In this document: positions 33,293 through 43,045 of the stretch, piece after piece
How the letters are laid out: each line of letters opens with the position of its first letter
Position numbering within the stretch: position 1 is the first letter of the stretch
Source: CAIQQQ01 sp040399685
GTDB taxonomy: Bacteria; Pseudomonadota; Alphaproteobacteria; Acetobacterales; Acetobacteraceae
NCBI GenBank assembly: GCA_040399685.1
Contig: JBBART010000012.1
Coordinates: 1 to 64,000 of the forward strand
Length of the DNA: 64,000 bases
Reading direction: 5' to 3'
The notes under the pieces: model-generated
The model's database searches: none
What the model saw: the letters and a program-made list of their open reading frames with translations, nothing else
Told to the model about the DNA's origin: nothing
Translations under genes and position numbers: made by a program

Positions 33293-34092
33293 GCACGCGT
33301 TTTCTGGAAATCCTCGGCGCCTGGATGCTGGGCCTGCTGTGGGTTTTGCCGCTGCTGTATGCGATGTGGACGGCGTTTCATCCTAGCATGTATGCCACGC
33401 ATTTCTCACCGCTGGCGCCGCTGACATTGGGAAATTTCCGCACGGCATGGGAGGCTGCACCGTTCGCGCGGTATTTCCTCAACACCACGTTGCTGGTCAC
33501 GCTGATTCTTGTGGCGCAGTTCGTGCTGTGCACACCCGCCGCCTTCGCCTTCGCGCGGATGAATTTCCGCGGGCGGGGCACGGTGTTCGCCATCCTGCTG
33601 CTGCAACTGATGGTGGCGCCGGATGTGCTGCTGGTGGCGAATTACCGCTCGATGGCGCAACTCGGCCTGGTGGACACCATCCTGTCCATCGCCTTGCCCT
33701 ATCTCGGCTCGGCCTTCGGCATCTTCCTGTTGCGCCAGACCTTCCGCCAGATTCCACAGGAGCTGGACGACGCGGCGCGGCTGGAGGGAAGTTCGCTGTT
33801 CGGGCGCATCTGGCGGGTTTACGTGCCGCTCGCTCGGCCGACCTATCTGGCCTATGGGCTGGTGGTGGTCAGTTACCACTGGAACAATTTCCTGTGGCCG
33901 CTGGTGATCACCAATTCCGTCTCCACCCGCCCGCTGACGGTGGGGCTGTCGGTGTTCGCCTCCACCGACCAGGGCATCGACTGGTCGATCATCACGGCGG
34001 CGACGCTGATGACGTCGGCCCCTTTGCTGGTGGCGTTCCTGCTGTTCCAGCGCCAGTTCGTGGCAAGTTTCATGCGCGCCGGAATCCGGTAG
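33289..34092 (+). CDS. ABC transporter permease, UgpE type
   Basis: 267 residues with six membrane segments and an EAA loop (ELDDAARLEGSSLFGRIWRVYVPL). The periplasmic N-terminal loop contains TLGNFRTAWEAAPFARYFLNT, the usual UgpE/MalG feature. The start at 33289 is fixed by the ATGA overlap. It completes the ATPase-binding protein x2-permease x2 set, with the same direction and minimal gaps throughout (28797-34092). Confidence 0.9.
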   Translation: MSTRFLEILGAWMLGLLWVLPLLYAMWTAFHPSMYATHFSPLAPLTLGNFRTAWEAAPFARYFLNTTLLVTLILVAQFVLCTPAAFAFARMNFRGRGTVFAILLLQLMVAPDVLLVANYRSMAQLGLVDTILSIALPYLGSAFGIFLLRQTFRQIPQELDDAARLEGSSLFGRIWRVYVPLARPTYLAYGLVVVSYHWNNFLWPLVITNSVSTRPLTVGLSVFASTDQGIDWSIITAATLMTSAPLLVAFLLFQRQFVASFMRAGIR

Positions 34093-34153
34093 TGGCAGCG
34101 GCCACGAAGCATTGTATCCGTGATCTGAACGAACTCCCGAAAGACCTGCGCGC

Positions 34154-34939
34154 ATGACCGATCTCGAATCCCGCCTTGCCGCCGCCATTCGGCTTGCCAC
34201 CGAGGCGGGCCAGCTCGCGTTGAAGCTGCGCCCGGCGCCGGGGGCGGCAACGGCCAAGCTGAAGGGCGTGCAGGATTGGCTGACCGAGGCCGATGGCGCG
34301 GTGGAAGCGTTCCTGTCGCGGGAACTGGCGGCGCTTTTTCCCGATGACGGCTTCCAGGGCGAGGAAACCGGCAGCACAAGGCCGGGTGCGCGCGTGTGGG
34401 TGGTGGATCCGATCGACGGCACGTCCAACTACGCCCGTGGCGGCGCGCGCTGGTGCGTGTCGCTGGGGTTGATCGAGAATGGCGAAGCGGTGCTGGGCGT
34501 GCTGGTGGCCCCGGCGCTGGGCGAGACCTTCGCCGCCCGCAAGGGATTCGGCGCCACGCTGAACGGCGTGGCCATCCAGGCGTCCAGCACCACTGACGCA
34601 GGTCGGGCGATGATCGAGATCGGCTGGTCCCCGCGCCGGCCGGATGCGGTGTTCCAGGCCATCGTGGCGCGGGTGATGGCGGCGGGCGCCATGGTGCGCG
34701 CCGGTGGGTCGGGCGCCATGGGGCTGGCCGATGTCGCGGCTGGGCGGTTGGACGGCTATGTGGAATCGCACATCAATCTGTGGGACGTGGCGGCGGCGCT
34801 GTGCATCCTGTCCGAGGCGGGAGCGGTGGTGTCGCCGTTCCTTGAGGGCGCCGGCCCCACCAGCGGCGACTTCATCCTCGCCGCCGGGCCTGGACTGGCC
34901 GCGATCGTTACCGAGGCGGCTGCGTTCACGCAGGGATGA
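34154..34939 (+). CDS. Inositol-monophosphatase-family phosphatase
   Basis: 261 residues of the Mg2+-dependent, lithium-sensitive phosphatase family. Metal motifs are GEETG (residues 73-77) and VDPIDGTSNYARG (about 86-98), with the second motif LWDVAAALCILSEAGA near 217-232. Family members hydrolyse inositol phosphates, fructose-1,6-bisphosphate, 3'-phosphoadenosine phosphates or glycerol phosphates. Placement 61 bp after a Ugp-like importer fits an enzyme acting on an imported phosphate ester, but that is inference. It overlaps the MFS gene by 4 bp. Confidence 0.88.
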   Translation: MTDLESRLAAAIRLATEAGQLALKLRPAPGAATAKLKGVQDWLTEADGAVEAFLSRELAALFPDDGFQGEETGSTRPGARVWVVDPIDGTSNYARGGARWCVSLGLIENGEAVLGVLVAPALGETFAARKGFGATLNGVAIQASSTTDAGRAMIEIGWSPRRPDAVFQAIVARVMAAGAMVRAGGSGAMGLADVAAGRLDGYVESHINLWDVAAALCILSEAGAVVSPFLEGAGPTSGDFILAAGPGLAAIVTEAAAFTQG

Positions 34940-36072
34940 CCCACACGCGACGGATGACCGTTGCGATCGGCTTCACGCAGACCCTGGCGTGGGCCACCAC
35001 CTTCTATGTGCCTGCCACCATGGTGGGAGCGGCCTCCGCCGATCTTGGCGTTTCCACCACGGTTCTGCTGGGCGGCTTCTCTCTGGCGTTGCTGGCGAGC
35101 GGGCTGTGCTCGCCGTTTGTGGGCAAGCGGATCGACCATGTGGGCGGGCGCGGCGTGCTGGCGTCATCGGCGGTGGTGACGGCGGCTGGGCTTGGGTTGA
35201 TGGCGGCGTTGCCGTCGGTGGCGGGATGGTATGCGGCGTGGCTGCTGGTGGGCGTCGGCATGGCCATGGGGCTGTATGACGCAGCATTCGGCACCGTGGG
35301 CCGGCTGTTGGGAGCGAACGCCCGTCCCGCGATTGTGGGCGTAACGCTGATGGCCGGATTTGCCTCCACCGTGGGATGGCCCGCCGGCACCTGGCTTGTT
35401 GCGCATATCGGCTGGCGGGCTGCGGTGGGGTGCTATGCCGGGGTGCAGCTTCTGGTCATTCTCCCGGTCACGCTGATTTTTGTGCCCCGCGCGCAGGCGG
35501 TGGTGGTGGCCAAGGCGGTGGTGGAACAGGCGGTTCCACCGGCGGCGCGGGCTTTCTTTTGGCTGGCCACGTATTTCACCCTGCGCGCGGCGATCAATTC
35601 GGTGGTGACGGTGCATGCGTTGACGTTGCTGGCCGGCATGGGATTCACCCCGGTTGTCGCTGTGGCCGCCGCGACGCTGATGGGGCCGGCGCAGGTGGGC
35701 AGCCGCATTCTGGACTGGTTTTTTGGGCGCAACCTGAACCCGATGGTCACTAGCGTGGTCAGTGCCATTCTGTTGCCGGTGGCGGTGGCGGCATTGATCG
35801 GGGGAATGCCGGCGGCGGTGTTCACGCTGATCTATGGGTTGAGCAACGGCATTCTCACCATCAGCCGCGGCACCTTGCCGCTGCATGTGTTCGGACCGGC
35901 CGGCTATGCCGCGCGGATCGGCCGGTTGGCGATGCCGGCGCTGTTGGCATCGGCGGTGGCGCCCACCTTGATGGCGCCGCTGATTGCGGTGTGGCCCACC
36001 GCCTGGGTGATGGGGTTGCTCGGCGGCGTCAGTCTTGTCGCACTCGGATGTTTGCTGGCGCTCAGGCGATAA
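34936..36072 (+). CDS. Major facilitator superfamily transporter
   Basis: A 378-residue protein with about 12 membrane segments. The first helix region is QTLAWATTFYVPATMVGAA. The loop GKRIDHVGGRGVL corresponds to the MFS A-motif between helices 2 and 3, and GWRAAVGCYAGVQ lies in the central part. It resembles small-solute efflux or uptake MFS proteins without a recognisable substrate. It is coupled to the phosphatase gene by a 4-bp overlap. Its 3' end overlaps the 3' end of the convergent tlpA-like gene by 11 bp. Confidence 0.85.
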   Translation: MTHTRRMTVAIGFTQTLAWATTFYVPATMVGAASADLGVSTTVLLGGFSLALLASGLCSPFVGKRIDHVGGRGVLASSAVVTAAGLGLMAALPSVAGWYAAWLLVGVGMAMGLYDAAFGTVGRLLGANARPAIVGVTLMAGFASTVGWPAGTWLVAHIGWRAAVGCYAGVQLLVILPVTLIFVPRAQAVVVAKAVVEQAVPPAARAFFWLATYFTLRAAINSVVTVHALTLLAGMGFTPVVAVAAATLMGPAQVGSRILDWFFGRNLNPMVTSVVSAILLPVAVAALIGGMPAAVFTLIYGLSNGILTISRGTLPLHVFGPAGYAARIGRLAMPALLASAVAPTLMAPLIAVWPTAWVMGLLGGVSLVALGCLLALRR

Positions 36073-36643
36073 GCGCGCGGATGGCGGTGATGGCCTCGTC
36101 GGACGCCCATTCCGCCCCGCCCTCCAACCGCGCTTTTTCGCGGCCCTCGCGGTCGATGATCAAGGTGGTGGGAAGCCCCCGCGCCCCCCAGCCACGGGCT
36201 GCCACGCCGCGTGGGTCCAGCCATATGCCGAGATGGGCGATATCGTGAGACGCATAGAATTTGCGCACCACAGCCGCCCCGCCCCGATCGGACGAGATCG
36301 GCACCACCACGATGCCCTCGGCGGCGAGGCGCTTGGACATTGCATCCAACGCCGGCATCTCCGCCACGCAGGGCACGCACCAAGTGGCCCACAGGTTGAG
36401 GATAACGCCTTTGCCCTTGAAGTCGGCCAGTGTGACGGGCTTGCCGTCGGCATCGGTGAAGTCCTGCGGGGCTGGCGGGGCGGGCGGTTCGGTCGGCTTC
36501 ATCGCCTCCATGCCCATCAGACGCACCACTGGCTCCTTCGGCGTCAGGATCGTCTGGGCCTGCGGTTTGCGTGCCATGCCCACCGCCGCTAGGGTTCCGG
36601 CCATTCCGACCCGCATGAACGTGCGGCGTATCAACAGATCCAT
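36062..36643 (-). CDS. TlpA-like thiol:disulfide oxidoreductase
   Basis: 193 residues: an N-terminal export signal (FMRVGMAGTLAAVGMARKPQAQ), a Pro-rich linker, then a thioredoxin-fold domain with the CxxC site WATWCVPCVAEMPALD (about residues 97-112) and the cis-Pro segment RGLPTTLIIDREG. TlpA/ResA proteins reduce disulfides in the periplasm, often for cytochrome c or oxidase maturation. AGGAGA 8 bp upstream supports the start at 36643. The divergent argH starts only 15 bp away. TlpA-argH-lptM is a common order in this class. Confidence 0.9.
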   Translation of the reverse strand: MDLLIRRTFMRVGMAGTLAAVGMARKPQAQTILTPKEPVVRLMGMEAMKPTEPPAPPAPQDFTDADGKPVTLADFKGKGVILNLWATWCVPCVAEMPALDAMSKRLAAEGIVVVPISSDRGGAAVVRKFYASHDIAHLGIWLDPRGVAARGWGARGLPTTLIIDREGREKARLEGGAEWASDEAITAIRALIA

Positions 36644-36658
36644 ACTGGAATCTCTCCT

Positions 36659-38064
<1,406 letters not shown>

Positions 38065-38068
<4 letters not shown>

Positions 38069-38187
38069 AGCTGATGGCCGCTTTGCTGATGGTTCTCGCA
38101 CTCACCGCCTGCGGCAAGCGCGGGCCGCCGGTGGCCCCAGGGCCAGCGGACCAGATTACATTTCCACGGGCGTACCCGGCGTACTGA
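38065..38187 (+). CDS. lptM: LptM-like small lipoprotein between argH and lysA
   Basis: A 40-residue lipoprotein: MKLMAALLMVLALTAC (lipid-attached Cys16 in the box LTAC) followed by the conserved GKRGPPVAPG tail. The family (YifL/LptM) helps mature the LptD-LptE lipopolysaccharide translocon in the outer membrane, and its gene typically lies between argH and lysA, as here. The start is fixed by the ATGA overlap with argH. A weak hairpin (GCCCC 38230-38234, GGGGC 38244-38248) follows and may end this transcript. Confidence 0.85.
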
Positions 38188-38267
38188 CGGCGGGCAACCA
38201 AACGGGAATAGTCACGTTATCGAAAGGTAGCCCCACTTTCGCGGGGGCGTTTCCTTAGGATAATGTG

Positions 38268-38507
38268 ATGATCTCTCGTGCACGTCTGACCACGCTCGGC
38301 GCCTTCTCACTGCTGGTTCTGCTCTCCGCCTGTGGCGACATGGGCGGCGCCCCACGTGGCACCGTTGAGAACAACGCCACCACCCGCGCGATCGACCGCG
38401 CTGCTGGCACGGACAAATCCACCGAGTATCCGCTGAACGCTGACGGCATGCCCGGCAACCCGTCCGGCACCGCCGTCAGCCGCGGCATCAATAAAATCGT
38501 GAAGTAG
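38268..38507 (+). CDS. Small putative lipoprotein, 79 aa
   Basis: A lipoprotein signal with Cys22 in the box LLSAC, then a hydrophilic Gly/Asn/Thr-rich tail (GTVENNATTRAIDRAAGTDKS...). No known domain. TAGGA 8 bp upstream of ATG 38268 supports this start (GTG 38265 also possible). The stop codon TAG (38505-38507) is the TAG inside the first REP unit, so the REP insertion may have set the present C-terminus. It interrupts the usual lptM-lysA adjacency together with the REP/RAYT block. Confidence 0.6.
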   Translation: MISRARLTTLGAFSLLVLLSACGDMGGAPRGTVENNATTRAIDRAAGTDKSTEYPLNADGMPGNPSGTAVSRGINKIVK

Positions 38508-38561
38508 GTCGGGCACCGCCCGACAGATGGTGTGCGTGGTGTCGGGCGGTGCCCGACCTAC
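38504..38561. repeat. REP inverted pair 1 (left flank of RAYT remnant)
   Basis: A forward unit at 38504-38524 (GTAGGTCGGGCACCGCCCGA plus C) and its exact complement at 38541-38561, separated by 16 nt. Each unit also holds an internal palindrome (GTCGGGC...GCCCGAC). The pair forms a perfect 21-bp stem. Confidence 0.9.
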
Positions 38562-38572
38562 GTGCAACTTGG

Positions 38573-38618
38573 TATTTCATTCTGCGTCGGTGCAGCCGCA
38601 CACTTGCAGAATGAAATA
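38573..38618. repeat. Inverted repeat at the truncated RAYT 5' end
   Basis: TATTTCATTCTGC (38573-38585) and its exact complement (38606-38618) around a 20-nt loop. The right arm ends three bases into the surviving RAYT reading frame, so it may mark the break that removed the N-terminus. Confidence 0.75.
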
Positions 38619-38968
38619 TCGACGCCTGGGTTGTGCTCTCGGACCACATGCATTGCCTGTGGACCCTTCCGGCCAACGACAGCTATTTCCCCGGTCGATG
38701 GCTCACGGTCACGAAAACATTCAGCCGCACCCTTCCCGCCGATCGCGGCATCTGGCAGGGCCGCTTTTGGGGACACACCATTCGCGACGAACGCGATTTC
38801 GCGGCGCATGTCGATGACGTGCACTTCAACCCGGTCAAGCATGGCCTTGCGACGCACCCTGCCGAGTGGCTGTATTCCACATTCCAACGAGCGGTCGCGA
38901 AGGGGTTCTATCCGGCATCCTGGAGCGGGAACCCGCTTGAACCCAACCGTAAGGGTGAACGGACGTAG
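38615..38968 (+). pseudogene. REP-associated tyrosine transposase (RAYT), N-terminally truncated
   Basis: The frame reads IDAWVVLSDHMHCLWTLP, which is the HUH motif (His-x-His in DHMHCLW) of Y1/IS200-like RAYT proteins. It continues through RWLTVTKTFSR and GIWQGRFWGHTIRDERDF to VHFNPVKHGLA, WLYSTFQR and YPASWSG, all family hallmarks. RAYTs mobilise REP elements by single-strand DNA cleavage. The ~50 residues normally preceding the HUH motif, usually opening MP-YRR..GGTFFFTVNL, are missing; a TGA (38612-38614) lies directly before. The catalytic Tyr region near the C-terminus cannot be judged. The stop TAG at 38966-38968 lies in the next REP unit. Flanking REP pairs on both sides make this a RAYT-REP unit. 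Confidence 0.85.
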
Positions 38969-39012
38969 GTCGGGCATCGCCCGACAAAAGTGTCGGTCGA
39001 TGCCCGACCTAC
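38965..39012. repeat. REP inverted pair 2 (right flank of RAYT remnant)
   Basis: A forward unit at 38965-38985 (GTAGGTCGGGCATCGCCCGA plus C) and a reverse unit at 38992-39012 with one mismatch, spaced by 6 nt. It differs from pair 1 only in the loop base and spacing. Confidence 0.9.
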
Positions 39013-39048
39013 TGGAATCCAAGACCCCCATTGTTCTAACGTGGCCCG

Positions 39049-40368
39049 ATGGCCACACCCGCACCCCTGACCTCCGCCCCCGATCCCTCCGAAGCCGAGT
39101 TGATCGCCTCCCGTCCGCACCTCACCCGTCACGCGATGGACGGGTTGTTGATGGACGGCGTGCCGCTCAACGCCATCGCCGATGCGCTGGGCACGCCCAC
39201 CTGGGTGTATTCCGCCTCTGCGATGCGCAGCCGGTTGGCCGAACTGACCGCGGCCCTCGCCGGGCTCAACACGCATATCCATTACGCCGTGAAGGCCAAC
39301 GACCATCTGGCCGTGCTGCGCCTCATGCAGGAGGGCGGCGCCGGGGCCGATGTGGTCAGCGGTGGCGAATTGCTGCGTGCCCGCGCCGCCGGCATTCCCG
39401 CCAACAAGATCGTCTTTTCCGGCGTCGGCAAGACGGCCGATGAAATCCGCCTCGCTTTGTCGGAAGGCATCTACCAGATCAACGTCGAAAGCCCGGCCGA
39501 GCTTGAGACGATTTCCGCCATCGCCTCGGCCATGGGCGTCGTTGCCGACATCGTGCTGCGCATCAACCCAGACGTCGATGCCGGCACCCATGCCAAGATC
39601 ACCACCGGCAAGGCCGACAACAAGTTTGGCATTTCCTATGGCGATGCGGTGGCCCTGTATGCCCATGCCGCCACCCTGCCGGGTATTCGCGCCCAGGGCC
39701 TGGCGCTGCATATCGGCAGCCAGATCCTGAACATGGCCCCCTATCGCGCCGCCTTCGCCCGCGCCGCCGATCTGATCCGCACCCTGCGCGCCCAGGGCCA
39801 CAGCGTCACCCGCATGGATTGTGGTGGCGGGCTTGGCATTGGCTATGGCGATGAGCCGGCGGCCTCTCCCACCGCCTTCGCCGGCGCCATTCGCGCCGTT
39901 TTTGGCGACATGGACCTGACATTGGCCACCGAACCGGGCCGCTGGCTGGTGGGGGCGGCCGGCGTTCTGCTGGCGTCGGTGGTGCTGACCAAGGGCGATG
40001 ACCGCTTCATGGTGCTGGACGCCGCGATGAACGACCTCGTGCGCCCGGCGATGTATGACGCCTGGCACGGCATTGTGCCGCTCTCGCCCGGAAATGCCGC
40101 GCCGGAGCGGGAGATCGACGTGGTGGGCCCGGTCTGCGAAACCGGTGACACCTTCGCCCGTGGCCGCCGGATGGCGCCGGTCGCGGCCGGTGGGCGCATG
40201 GCGATTTTAGATGCCGGGGCGTATGGCGCGGTGATGAGCTCCACCTATAATTCCCGCCCGCTCGCGGCCATTGCCATGGTCGATCAGGGGCGCTGGGTTC
40301 AAATTCGCGCGCGTCAGCCGGTTGAGGCCTTGTGGGCGGGGGAAACAATCCCTGATTTCAAAGCATGA
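39049..40368 (+). CDS. lysA: Diaminopimelate decarboxylase
   Basis: LysA makes lysine from meso-diaminopimelate using PLP. The 439-residue product has the PLP lysine in IHYAVKANDHLAVLR (about residue 83), SGGELLRARAAGIP, the HIGSQI motif, GGGLGIGY and EPGRWLVG, and the C-terminal CETGDTFARGR plus GAYGAVMSSTYNSRP. The length is normal. It lies 36 bp after REP pair 2 and just ahead of the TIGR02302 gene, the standard alphaproteobacterial order once the REP/RAYT insertion is removed. Confidence 0.96.
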   Translation: MATPAPLTSAPDPSEAELIASRPHLTRHAMDGLLMDGVPLNAIADALGTPTWVYSASAMRSRLAELTAALAGLNTHIHYAVKANDHLAVLRLMQEGGAGADVVSGGELLRARAAGIPANKIVFSGVGKTADEIRLALSEGIYQINVESPAELETISAIASAMGVVADIVLRINPDVDAGTHAKITTGKADNKFGISYGDAVALYAHAATLPGIRAQGLALHIGSQILNMAPYRAAFARAADLIRTLRAQGHSVTRMDCGGGLGIGYGDEPAASPTAFAGAIRAVFGDMDLTLATEPGRWLVGAAGVLLASVVLTKGDDRFMVLDAAMNDLVRPAMYDAWHGIVPLSPGNAAPEREIDVVGPVCETGDTFARGRRMAPVAAGGRMAILDAGAYGAVMSSTYNSRPLAAIAMVDQGRWVQIRARQPVEALWAGETIPDFKA

Positions 40369-40378
40369 GCACAGCCAG

Positions 40379-42988
40379 ATGATCCCGCCCCCGGCGCCTG
40401 AACAGGACGGCACTCCGCCTTCCGGTTTGCGCCGGATGCGTGGGCTTGCGGCTGCGGTACTGTGGTTCGAGCGCCTGTGGCCGGCGGTGGCGCCCGCCTT
40501 GGGCCTGCTGGGCGTGTTTGCCAGCGCGGCCTTGCTGGACCTGCCGCGCCTGCTGTCGCCCAGCCTGCATATGGCGGCGTTGGCGATGTCTGGCGTGGCG
40601 GTGCTGGCCCTGCTGGGCATTGGCCTTAGCCGTGTTCGCCGCCCGTTGCCGACCGAGGCGGATCGTCGGCTTGAGGCTGATTCCGGTCTCCGCCATCAAC
40701 CCTTGGCCGTGTTGTCTGACCGTCCGGCTGCCGGAGGCGAGGCATTATGGGCGGCGCATGTCGCGCGTGCCCGCGCCCAGATCAGCCGATTGCGGCTGCG
40801 CGCACCGCGCCCGATGCTGGCAGCGGTGGACCGGCGGGCATTGCGGGCGTTGGTGGTGGTCATGCTCGCTGTCAGTCTGGGCGTTGCCGGACCTGATGCC
40901 GCCGAGCGCCTCGCCGGTGCGATGAACCCCAGGTTTGTGCCGCCGCCGGCGCCGCCCGCGCCGCAGGTGCAGGCATGGATCACCCCGCCCTCCTATACCG
41001 GCCTGGCACCGATCTTCCTCAAGGCGGATGGCAGCGACGCCACCGTGCCGGGTGGCTCCCAATTGACCATCAACGTCACCGGCGCCGGCCCGCAGGCGCC
41101 GACCCTGGAGCAATCCGGCCACAGCGATCCGTTCCAGACGCTGGACGCCACCAGCTTCCAGATCGAACAGACCCTGACTGCCAACGGTCGTGTGTCCGTG
41201 CGCAGCCAGGGGCGCGACATGGTGGCCTGGACTCTTTCGGTAGTGCCGAACGACGCACCGATGGTGGTGTTTCCGGAACCCCCTGGCACCCTGCGCAGCG
41301 GCCCCAACCCGCAGACCCGCCTGCCCTGGCAGGTGACGCACGCCTATGGCGTGGCCTCGCTTCAGGGCGAGTTGCATCTGGGGGCAAGGCCGGAGGCGCC
41401 GCCGCTGCTGGTGCCCATTCCATTGCCCGGCACCACGCCGAAATCCGCCAAGGGCGCACGTGTTATGGATTTGACGGCGCATCCCTGGGCCGGGCTCGAA
41501 GTCTCCGCGCAACTTGCGGCGCGGGACGCGGCGGGGCTGGAGGGGCGCAGCGCCGTTGTCACGCTCACCTTGCCGGAACGCCGATTTACCAACCCGCTGG
41601 CCCGCGCGTTGGTGGCCGTCCGCAAGCAACTCAGCCTCACGCCCAATGAGAGGTCCACGGCGGTGACGGCGCTTAACCAGATGTCGAGCAGGTTTGATGT
41701 CTGGGATTCGGATATTGGCAGTTTCGTCAATCTTCGTGCCATCGCCAGCCTGCTGTATCGGGGCCGGATGCCGGACACGGTGCCGCAGGCGCAGGACCGG
41801 TTGTGGTCATTGGCGCTGCATCTGGAGGAAGGTGCGCTTGATCGCACCGCCCGTGCCCTGGAAGCTGCGCGCCAGCAGCTTCACGATGCGCTGGAAGCGG
41901 ACAAGCGCGGCGAAAAGGCAGATAAGACCGACCTCGACAAGCGCATGCGCGATTTGCAGGAGGCGCTGCAAAAGCGCCTTCAGGCGCTGACGGACCAGGT
42001 GCATCGTGACCCGGAGTCCAACGCCTACGATCCCGAGGCACACCCGATGGATCAGCGCGACATGCAACGCCTGACCCAGGAAATGCGCGACGCCGCCCGC
42101 GACGGAAAGAACGACACGGCCCGCGACAAGCTGGCCGAGCTGGAAAAGATGATGGAGGCGCTGAAGGAAAGCCGGCCCGAACGCGGCCAGATGACCGAGC
42201 GCGAACGCCAACGCGCCGAAAAGCGCCAACGCGGCCAGCAGCAGATGACAGCACTTCAGGACATGATTCGTCGCGAGGGCGACCTGCTCGACAGGGCCCA
42301 GGCGCGTGCCGCCACCAATGATCCGCTGCGCAACCCACCAGCCGCCACCGCGTCGGACGCGCGTCGCGCCGACCAGCGCATCCAGTTGGCGCTGCGCCGG
42401 GCGGTCGGTGAATTGATGCAGCAATATGGCGACCTGACCGGCACCGTGCCGCCCAATCTCGCTGAGGCCGACACCGCCATGCGCGACGGCGCCCAGGCGC
42501 TGGGCCAAGCGCGGGACGCCCAGGCCGCGCAATCGGCCCAGAAGGCGATCGAGGCGCTGCAAAAGGGCGGACAGTCCATGCAGCAGCAGATGGCCCGTCA
42601 GTTCGGCCGTGGCCCGCCTCAGGCTGGCGAGGATGGTGACGAAGGCGAGGGTATGGCCCAGGGAGAGGGCGACGGAGACGGTGAGGGCAATGGTCCCGGC
42701 CAGGGGGGGCGTCAGTTTGGCAACCGGCCCGGTGACGGCCAGGGCGGAATGCTGCCAAATTCTGGCCGCCAGCAGGCGCGCAGGCCCGGCCAGAACCTTG
42801 ACCCACTTGGCCGCCCGCGCGGTGAAGGCACGTCCGGTACCGATGAGGCCGGAGACGTGCAGGTGCCCGACGAGATGGAAGCCGCCCGCACCCGCGCTCT
42901 ACAGGAAGAACTCCGCCGCCGTGGCGCCGATCGCACACGGCCCCAGGATGAGCTGGATTATATCGATCGGCTGTTGCGGCAGTTCTGA
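40379..42988 (+). CDS. TIGR02302 family (DUF4175) membrane protein
   Basis: An 869-residue protein conserved beside lysA in alphaproteobacteria. Three membrane helices lie in the N-terminal 160 residues (AVAPALGLLGVFASAALL, MAALAMSGVAVLALLGIG, ALVVVMLAVSLGV), followed by a large periplasmic part. The region from about 430 to 740 is rich in charged residues and Gln (MRDLQEALQKRLQALTDQ, RDKLAELEKMMEALKE) and is probably coiled coil. After it comes a Gly/Gln/Asp-rich low-complexity stretch (EGEGMAQGEGDGDGEGNG) and a conserved tail ELDYIDRLLRQF. Biochemical function is unknown. The start at 40379 is 10 bp after the lysA stop. Confidence 0.85.
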   Translation: MIPPPAPEQDGTPPSGLRRMRGLAAAVLWFERLWPAVAPALGLLGVFASAALLDLPRLLSPSLHMAALAMSGVAVLALLGIGLSRVRRPLPTEADRRLEADSGLRHQPLAVLSDRPAAGGEALWAAHVARARAQISRLRLRAPRPMLAAVDRRALRALVVVMLAVSLGVAGPDAAERLAGAMNPRFVPPPAPPAPQVQAWITPPSYTGLAPIFLKADGSDATVPGGSQLTINVTGAGPQAPTLEQSGHSDPFQTLDATSFQIEQTLTANGRVSVRSQGRDMVAWTLSVVPNDAPMVVFPEPPGTLRSGPNPQTRLPWQVTHAYGVASLQGELHLGARPEAPPLLVPIPLPGTTPKSAKGARVMDLTAHPWAGLEVSAQLAARDAAGLEGRSAVVTLTLPERRFTNPLARALVAVRKQLSLTPNERSTAVTALNQMSSRFDVWDSDIGSFVNLRAIASLLYRGRMPDTVPQAQDRLWSLALHLEEGALDRTARALEAARQQLHDALEADKRGEKADKTDLDKRMRDLQEALQKRLQALTDQVHRDPESNAYDPEAHPMDQRDMQRLTQEMRDAARDGKNDTARDKLAELEKMMEALKESRPERGQMTERERQRAEKRQRGQQQMTALQDMIRREGDLLDRAQARAATNDPLRNPPAATASDARRADQRIQLALRRAVGELMQQYGDLTGTVPPNLAEADTAMRDGAQALGQARDAQAAQSAQKAIEALQKGGQSMQQQMARQFGRGPPQAGEDGDEGEGMAQGEGDGDGEGNGPGQGGRQFGNRPGDGQGGMLPNSGRQQARRPGQNLDPLGRPRGEGTSGTDEAGDVQVPDEMEAARTRALQEELRRRGADRTRPQDELDYIDRLLRQF

Positions 42989-42992
42989 GCGT

Positions 42993-43041
42993 GTCGGGCG
43001 TTGCCCGACCTACATTCGTTGTAGGTCGGGCAACGCCCGAC
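42993..43041. repeat. REP inverted pair 3
   Basis: A reverse unit at 42993-43013 and a forward unit at 43021-43041, a perfect complement with a 7-nt spacer. The orientation is outward compared with pairs 1 and 2. It fills the 57-bp gap between the convergent TIGR02302 and HemY-like genes and may serve as their shared terminator. Confidence 0.9.
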
Positions 43042-43045
43042 AAGG

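Noticed and set aside
38532..39443. + strand ORF of 303 codons across the REP/RAYT block into lysA
   Set aside because: It is out of frame with the RAYT motifs and with lysA, starts in a REP unit, and has no recognisable domain.
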